DNA of 64,000 bases, taken from contig NC_134129.1 of the NCBI RefSeq assembly GCF_040939455.1, positions 20,162,001 through 20,226,000 on the forward strand, in the 5' to 3' direction. Shown one piece after another: positions 56,780-64,000 of the stretch (position 1 is its first letter; each line of letters opens with the position of its first letter). A model generated the notes under the pieces. That model worked only from the letters and a program-made list of their open reading frames with translations. It searched no databases and was not told the DNA's origin. This DNA is from Microcebus murinus. Its lineage: Eukaryota; Chordata; Mammalia; Primates; Cheirogaleidae. The translations under genes were made by a program, and so were the position numbers.

Positions 56780-56945
56780 ACTTCACCAGAAATCTGTGAA
56801 GTACCTATCTCCATTGTAGATACAGTACTATCTCCATAAGGAGCGAAGAGAAGGAAAACGGAGTCCTGTAGAGTCTGCGTGACTTACCTAAGCCACGGAG
56901 GAAGGAAGAGAGAATGTGGGGTCTAAAGTTTCATGCTCCGGGGTT
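56780..56945 (-). mobile_element. Possible MIR fragment, antisense
   Basis: GTACCTATCTCCATTGTAGA, then GGAAAACGGAGTCCTGTAG, GACTTACCTAAGCCACGG and GGGTCTAAAGTTTCATGCTC follow the reversed MIR order loosely. Diverged. Confidence 0.45.
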
Positions 56946-58074
56946 TGTTTTTTGGTACCAAATCTTATTACCAAAAAAGTACAGAAATGTAAATGTACCG
57001 CCTAACCCTAAAAGACAGCCATTCAGTTTTTTTCCCCCCATATTGTAAACTATTCCCTTCAAGGTTACTACTTTCCAGTATTTATTAGATTGGCCAAAAT
57101 CCTTCTAGTCATGTATCAACATTTCTTGTAACTGTACTTATTTCAAGTTTTGTCCCATCAGACAAACCAAAATAGAAGTGTATCTTGAGGAAGTTATTAA
57201 GTTGCCGTCTTTGAACATTTATTAACATTTTAGGGGACAACTTTTGTTCAAGATCTCCTTCCCTGAAATTTCAAAGTTACTTTTCAATTCTTCTTATTAC
57301 ACCCAAGTAATTTCTTTAAATGGTCTGTTCTCTGAGTTTCATCAATCAAGCAAAGTTAATGCTGTCTCTCTGGTAAGAACACAATGACACAAAATCTTTA
57401 TTTGCATTGCAAAAATGGAAAAACAAATTAATTACGCAATGCACTCTGCGGGCTGCTCTCATATTCCTGGATTGTGGATCTCATAGCCACAGAGCAGAAT
57501 TATGACCAAGTCTGCCTTGAACGGAATTTTGAGTTGAATAGATCTCATTTGTGTCACATGAACCACGGGATGGTTTTTCCCATCTAAGCTTTATTCACTG
57601 AAAATATTGTGTCCACACGGTACCCCCCGGCCACAGTCAGCTTGCTGTGAATTGGTGGCAGAGTGACAGATTACCATTTAGAGCACTAATTGTGATTTTT
57701 TTTTTTTTTTTTGCTAAGAGGCTAGATCATGCATAGGAGATAGCACAGTATTAAAAGTAGAAGGTCTAAGCCCAAAATAGAATACGTGGTAGCATATCTT
57801 GGAAAGGAGCTAATGGTGCTCCCCTGTCCATGATGGGAAGGTCTCTAGGGTAACAGATTCACCCGGGGAAGAATGTCAGAATGCCCCTGTAGACTCTTAG
57901 TTCCTAGTCTCTATGAAATATTCACAGCGCTTTACTTAACAACGTGGTAATATGAAAATACGTCATTAATAATTAAGAAATGGCAAATGTGCTAGATGTA
58001 CGGGCAGCCCTCATATATATATGTATGTGCACATTATCTTCTTAGCTCATGTAATATATATATGTGTGTGTATT

Positions 58075-58106
<32 letters not shown>

Positions 58107-58192
58107 GGCAGAAAATTGTAATTTACAACACCCAAATGAGATTTTTTGCATTACTATTTGACTAGCCACAGCTTCATCTTAAATATTGATAT

Positions 58193-58558
<366 letters not shown>

Positions 58559-59898
58559 GCTCTTTCCCAAAATACGGTCTTGATAACGAAAAGTGATTTT
58601 TCTCCGCATGCACCGGTTTAAATGTTACCTGAGGTGGCTTCTCAGAGTGGCCCCTAGCGCGTAATGAGCCGCCAGACAGCTGCCAGATGGTTTACGGGTT
58701 TATCCATTCCAAGACGCCATCACGGTTTATTAACAGAGAAGAGAAAAAAAAAATAAAACCAAGTTGGCTTTAAAGCAAAAGAGGAGATATATTAACACAA
58801 TAGGACACCAGAGAATTTCCATTTAGGTTGATTGTCACTTCTCTATACACTCATTTTGGACTCAAATGTCTGGTAGTTAACTAGGGAGTTAAATGACGGT
58901 GCCAATATTTCTCCCGATCAAATATTTTAAGTGGAGGACGATGATGCTTTCATATATGCTGATTTTAAGCCAATTATCATCAGTCTTCCACATGAATGAA
59001 CACATGCTGTTATCCTTAAAGGTATTTACACGCTGCGTAAAATCAGAACAATGGGAGGATGCTCTGGGAAGAGTACAAGTGAAGACTTTTTTTAAATTTT
59101 TTATCTCAAAAGTCTGCTGTGTCAGAACCTCATTCCTCCTGAATTCCAGGAATTGGGGATCTTTGGCAATTGTAATTTTCCCAGCCTCTGTGGTGGTGGA
59201 ACTGACCTCGAACTGGAATCTCCACCAGTGAATTAGGAAAGAGCCGTCTCAGTCTCGTGTAGTTTTCTCGGCACCCGGAAACTTTCTATTTCTTGCATTT
59301 CTTTTTCATGTTGCCCTTCACACCTTCCCCAAATGGTCTAGTGGTATCCATTGCTTGAGGGGCACTTATTTACCCCAAGAAGGAGAGACTATAAAGAAAC
59401 GTCGGTAATGAGTTAGTACTACTAGCTTGGATGCTCAGGTTATCCCAGACTCTGTGGAAACTCCCAATAAATGTAGAAGATAAAAACGATCAGAACCTCC
59501 CCATCAGACTTCATGGCACTCTTGGCGAGTCTCGAAAACGAAGGCGTTTTCCACCTGCAAGAGCTCGGTCAACATTTTTTACGAGAAAGAAAAAAAAAAA
59601 AAAGCTTGTTTCGATAGTTACGGTTTCGTAAAAATCATTTTGAGAATCAAAAGGCAAAGACTGCAAAGGTATATCTCATTCCCTCAACAAATATTTGCTA
59701 AGAGCCAACAGTGCGTCTGTTCTACTGGGAGGAGATGCAACTCTCTGCAAACAGACACAATCCTTGACTAGGGGAACTTCCATGCTGCAAGGAGTACAAC
59801 GAATATGCACCAAGACATACCGAATAACCTGTCTTCCGGTAGCAAGCACGAGGAAAAAATATAAAGCCTGGTAAGTAGATGAAGAGCAAGGTGAGTAT

Positions 59899-59954
<56 letters not shown>

Positions 59955-60195
59955 TTTACAAAAGAAACTGAAGAAAAACCTTTGTCTTTCTGAAAAGCTG
60001 GCATCTAGTCAGAAACTTAAAGGAAGTCAGGGGTGAAACTTGCAGATATTTTGGGGAGTAACCTTCCAACAAGGGCCAAAGCTAGTGATGGAAGCCTGCT
60101 TGGCCTCTTTAAAAAGCAGCAAAAAGACCAGAGTGACTTTACTAAGAAAGGGGGAGAGAAGACAAGGGTAGGCAGGTGATAGCATTGAAGTGAGG
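58559..60195. other. No gene recognised
   Basis: Unassigned DNA. The 112-codon frame at 58893-59231 has no recognisable domain and is flanked by no splice or promoter evidence. (AT)n at 59904-59950. Confidence 0.45.
59904..59950. repeat. (AT)n microsatellite
   Basis: Uninterrupted AT dinucleotides, about 23 units. Confidence 0.95.
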
Positions 60196-60578
60196 ATTCT
60201 GAGTACTTTTTTTTTTCTTCTTTTTTTTTTTTTTTGGAGACAGATGCTCACTCTGTTGCCTGGGGCTAGGGCTAGAGTGAGTGCCGTGGCGTCAGCCTAG
60301 CTCACAGCAACCTCAAACTCCTGGGCTCAAGCGATCCTCCTGCCCCAGCCTCCCGGGTAGCTGGGACTATATAGGCATGCGCCACCATGCCCGGTTAATT
60401 TTTTTCTCTATATATTTTTAGTTGGCCAATTAATTTCTTTCTAATTTTAGTAGAGACAGGGTCTCGGTCTTGCTCAGGCTGGTTTCAAACTCCTGACCTT
60501 GAGCAGTCCACCCACCTTGGTCTCCCAGAGTGCTAGGATGACAGGCGTGAGCCACCGAGCCCGATCCTGAGTATTTTT
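60196..60578 (-). mobile_element. Alu (lemur-type), antisense
   Basis: T-rich tail, GAGACAGATGCTCACTC, right monomer, linker with ATTAATTTCTTTCT, left monomer ending GAGCCCGAT at about 60563. Likely target duplication ATTCTGAGTACTTTT (60196-60210) and ATCCTGAGTATTTTT (60564-60578), two differences. Confidence 0.93.
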
Positions 60579-60582
60579 GTTA

Positions 60583-61990
60583 ATGAAACCTGAAGCCTTT
60601 CTGACGGGGTCTGACCCTGAAGGCCACTCGATCTGATTTATGCTTTAAAGGGCTGACTGGCTCTGCCGGGCAGGAAATGGACTAACTTTGGGGCCTCTCG
60701 ATGGCTTTAAGATGAGAAATAGCTGCCAGAGGAACCAACCCTGTGATTAGGTGGCTGAAACTTTCAGCCTCGCTCCCAACCTCCATGGAAGGGAGATTGA
60801 GTCGTCATCGATGGCCGATGACTTGATCAATTATGCCCATGGAAAGGAACCCCCACGAAAACCATGAACAACGGAAGTCAGGGAGCTCCTGAGCTGTTGC
60901 ACAGTGAGTGCTGGGAAGGCAGCGTGACTGCAAAGGGGAAGGAAACTCCTTGACACCCTCTCCTTGACCTGCCCCCAAGCCCGCCACACCCTGCCCTGCA
61001 GTCTGCTTCCATCCGGCTGCTCCTGATTTGCACCCTTTATAATAAACCACCGAGTTTCCCCGAAAATAAGACCTACGCATGAAACAAGCCCCAGCAGGAT
61101 TTCTAAACATGTGCACCAAAGAAACCCTACCCCCAAAATAAGACCTACCCATAAAATAAGCCTCAGCAGGATGTCTAAGCATTTGTGCAATAGAAGCCCT
61201 ATCCCGAAAATAAGCCCTAGTGACGGGCGTGGCTATGAAAATCAGCCCTGGTGATGGGCGTGGCTATGAAAATCAGCCCTAGTGATGGGCGTGGCTATGA
61301 AAATAAGCCCTGGTGATGGGAGTGGCTGCGCAGCGCATCTGCACAACCCGTGCATGTCGTCGTGGAGCGGGAAAGAACACGAGCAGCCCTTCTCATCTGC
61401 CCTGTGAGAGCTCTAGTGCTCCACAGGAGAGATGGGGGCCAGTGGTTCTAAAGGAAATAGAGTCGCAAGACATTCAGGAGGGGATTCGGGGTTTGGAGAG
61501 TAAGGATGATGTTCCAGAAGAAGACGACTTCACTCTATTTGAATCAATGGAGATGGTTGTACCATCCTTAAAAAAAAAAAAATAACACATCCCCTGAAAA
61601 TTCGCCCTAGGGTGTCTTCTTGAGGAAAAATAAATATAAGACCTCGTCTTATTTCCAAGGAAACATGGTAGCAAACCTAAGTCAAGTGTCTTCCTGAGTC
61701 TGGTGAGCATTCTAGCAAGTTATCAAACCTGACAAGGGGGCTGTGGCGACCCCTGATTTATTGCCAATCATCAGAAGGGAAGACTGGACGTTGTTTGGTA
61801 ACTGAAATGAGGCAGTCGTGTGGGACTCAGCCCTTAACTTGTGTGATCTGATGCCAACTGCAGGCAGATGCTTCCATCGAATTGAATTTAATTACAGGAC
61901 ACCTAGCTGGTGTCTGCAGAGAACTGGAGAATTATCAGGTCTACAGAAAAAAAAACAACACATTTGGTGTCAGAAGTACTGAGAGTGTCA
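60583..61990 (+). mobile_element. Old ERVL-like LTR, split by DNA transposon copy 4
   Basis: Sense order CTGAAACTTTCAGCCTCGC, CAACCTCCATGGAAGGGAG, ATCAATTATGCCCATGGA, CTTCCATCCGGCTGCTCC, TTTATAATAAACC (polyadenylation box), then after the insert CTTCCTGAGTCTGGTGAGC, CCCCTGATTTATTGCCA, GTGGGACTCAGCCCTTAAC and ACACCTAGCTGGTGTCTGC. This is a widespread mammalian LTR layout that I place with ERVL (MLT2-like). End points are approximate and only an LTR is seen. Confidence 0.55.
61050..61668 (+). mobile_element. Short DNA transposon, copy 4 of 4, enlarged by internal duplications
   Basis: Starts CCGAGTTTCCCCGAAAATAA and ends AAGGAAACATGG, with TA at 61669-61670 and CA (a likely mutated TA) at 61048-61049. 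Larger than the other copies (619 against about 450-480 bp) because a 72-bp 5' module is doubled (61061 and 61133) and the 31-bp unit is present four times (61206, 61237, 61268, 61299). The frame 61313-61585 ends ESKDDVPEEDDFTLFESM and then reads on into the A-run because the usual TAG/TAA after it has become GAG-like sense sequence. Confidence 0.86.
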
Positions 61991-63281
61991 GAAATGCAAT
62001 TTTCTTTTAATTACCAATCTACTATCTTATACATGTAAAGCTTTCTGTGATACAGCCAAAATAATAGCACTTACCCAGCCATTAAAATAAGTTTTATGTT
62101 CTTCTCATGAAGTCCATTGCTTTTTACCTTGTAGTAGAGCACGGGTATCTCTGTCCCTCTGTTCTCACTTTCCCTGTGAATGGCAGAGGTGTAGCATATA
62201 TGTTCTAGACAGGCCTGCATTGAAACTCAGGGTGTACATTTTCAGTTATAAGATACCGGACGTAAGATGTTAATTTTTACCCTTCTTCCCTTACCTCAGG
62301 ACTCTCAAATTCGGCTGACCGTCGGAATCACTCGAGCGACTTAAAAATGCTGATCATGGAGTTAAACCTCCTGATATTTCAATCTAATCGGTCCGGAAAA
62401 CGGACTGGACATGGGGACTTTTAAGTTGCCCGAGGTTTGTATAAGTTCCCTTTGAGGTTAAGGAGACTGATTTCAAGTTAGGTTCCAGCCTTTCTTCCCC
62501 AATTATTCCGCAGTACTTAGTACCATAATTCTCACGTACTATTTGCTTAATAATTAATTGTTGAAAAAAAGACTATGTTACTGTAGTCCACACACACGGT
62601 GGAAAGAAGGAACAATGAAGTCTAGAGCAAGGCAGTACTAGACAAGAATACGAAGGGATTCATCGGTCCCTTTAGAAAGCTTATTTAGCAAAACTATAAA
62701 ATAAACTCGAAGGTCACTCAGATCTAATTTCAATGACTTTCAAAGCAAAAAAAAAAAAAAAAACCCGAAATGTTCATTGGATGGGAAATTTGTGTTTGGT
62801 TTCTAGGGGTCTTTGAAATGAGGGCAGTGTGTGCCTTTCACCCAATACCTGGCTGCTGAGAACATATTCAATCGCTCGATGTGCATTGGTCGGGTTCTTG
62901 CTGTGGCAGGTAAACCCAAAAAGGAGCCAAGGAAAGTTTCAGGAAATAAAACCCTCAAAAAAATATGCAGAAATCGTCTCGGCTCTGACAGTGGGTGCTT
63001 CATTCCAGCTCTCTTGAGTTTCACTTTTCATCGGTTCATCATTTGCTTATGGAATCTGTTCATGCTTGTGGAATTCTGCCTGTATTCCAAACTCCGTACT
63101 AGGATGTGGACTTAAATGATGGAGAAAATACAATGCACGAACCCAAAATACTTACAGTGTGGTAGAGAAGGTAAATAAGAAAGGAAACAAAGGGGCAAAA
63201 ACGCAAATGTGATTGACGTGAAGCCCTGAGTCGGCCATGAGCTCCGCCGTAGAAAAGGCGGGAAAGCTGTTTTGCTAAAGC
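61991..63281. other. No gene recognised
   Basis: Unassigned. Overlapping frames on both strands at 62803-63115 show no domain; the GTAAAC after GCTGTGGCAG (about 62908) resembles a splice donor but nothing else supports an exon. Confidence 0.4.
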
Positions 63282-63639
<358 letters not shown>

Positions 63640-64000
63640 GTTACGTCCATTCTCTCTTATCTTTCACGACTCTCAAAGTTTAGTATTTTAATATTCTACA
63701 AATCAAGTTCTGTGAAATTACAAAGATTTTTGTTAGGAAGCAGGGCGTGTGGTGCCTCCAACGGGCCAGCAACATTCGCAGGTAGCCGGGTTACAGGCGG
63801 GAATGGATGTCAGTTGCATCTCAGAGAAAATTAGGGAAAAAATTGAAGAAGAAGAAGAAGAAAAAAGAAACAACCATAGTTGCATTCACACTTCGTTTTC
63901 AGGAAATGGTAAAATTGATAATTTGGGAAAGTTTTGGAAAAGAGTGTTGAGATTATTAAATGTTGGTAATAATTAGATCTGAATTGTTTGGAGAATAGGC
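63640..64000. other. No gene recognised
   Basis: Unassigned DNA with a (GAA)n-like stretch at 63845-63865 that creates the Glu-rich part of the frame at 63749-63976. Confidence 0.4.

Larger units (their letters stand above)
55965..58192. other. No gene recognised; palindrome and MIR-like piece inside
   Basis: Unassigned DNA apart from the inverted repeat at 56262-56333, (CA)n at about 56637-56652, an antisense MIR-like piece and mixed TG/TA repeats at 58045-58106. Confidence 0.45.

Noticed and set aside
58893..59231. 112-codon plus-strand frame outside repeats
   Set aside because: No domain or homology recognised, includes T-rich low-complexity stretches and no exon signals.

Overview
The window is nuclear DNA from a strepsirrhine primate, most likely a lemur. 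Two things point there. Most Alu copies carry the strepsirrhine/lemur type of A-rich linker (AGAAAGAAATTAATTGGCCA followed by a short TA run). The young L1 copies are one closely related lineage that resembles but differs from human L1. No host protein-coding exon, tRNA, rRNA or other cellular RNA gene can be supported. Nearly all short open frames are chance frames or parts of repeats. The region reads as AT-rich intergenic or intronic DNA filled by several generations of transposable elements. Species cannot be fixed from sequence reading alone.

Layout. 1-6.5 kb: mostly unrecognised AT-rich DNA, plus an MLT1/MST-type LTR split by a short DNA transposon with TA target duplications. 6.5-13.0 kb: a full-length minus-strand L1 (about 6.54 kb) with target-site duplications, intact ORF1, ORF2 broken by one in-frame TAA, and a GC-rich 5' UTR. 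13.0-23 kb: an MLT1/MST-like LTR, three 5'-inverted (twin-primed) L1 fragments, a second DNA transposon copy, MIR pieces and an antisense MLT1-type LTR. 23-36 kb: five Alu-related insertions plus an ancestral Alu monomer, MIR and L2 relics, and simple repeats. 36-41.5 kb: L1 fragments of several ages and an Alu carrying a 169-bp insert copied from about 1 kb downstream. 42-48.4 kb: a long block almost without recognisable repeats. 48.4-56 kb: nested L1 fragments, a third DNA transposon copy and two Alus. 56-64 kb: a perfect 28-bp inverted repeat, three Alus, and an ERVL-like LTR split by the fourth DNA transposon copy.

The elements interact mainly as a nested history. Old MIR, L2, L1M and LTR pieces were hit by the TA-specific DNA transposon, L1 and Alu. 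The L1 ORF1 and ORF2 products are the only recognisable protein machinery, and L1 ORF2p is the known source of Alu mobilisation in primates.

The most notable observations are these: a four-copy DNA transposon family with a shared acidic reading frame and a variable 31-bp internal tandem repeat; the templated insertion inside an Alu; the perfect palindrome; an Alu subgroup with shared diagnostic changes; and an L1 insertion that seems to have removed about 400 bp of an older L1. Family assignments rest on recognition by eye, and no alignment or database search was run.
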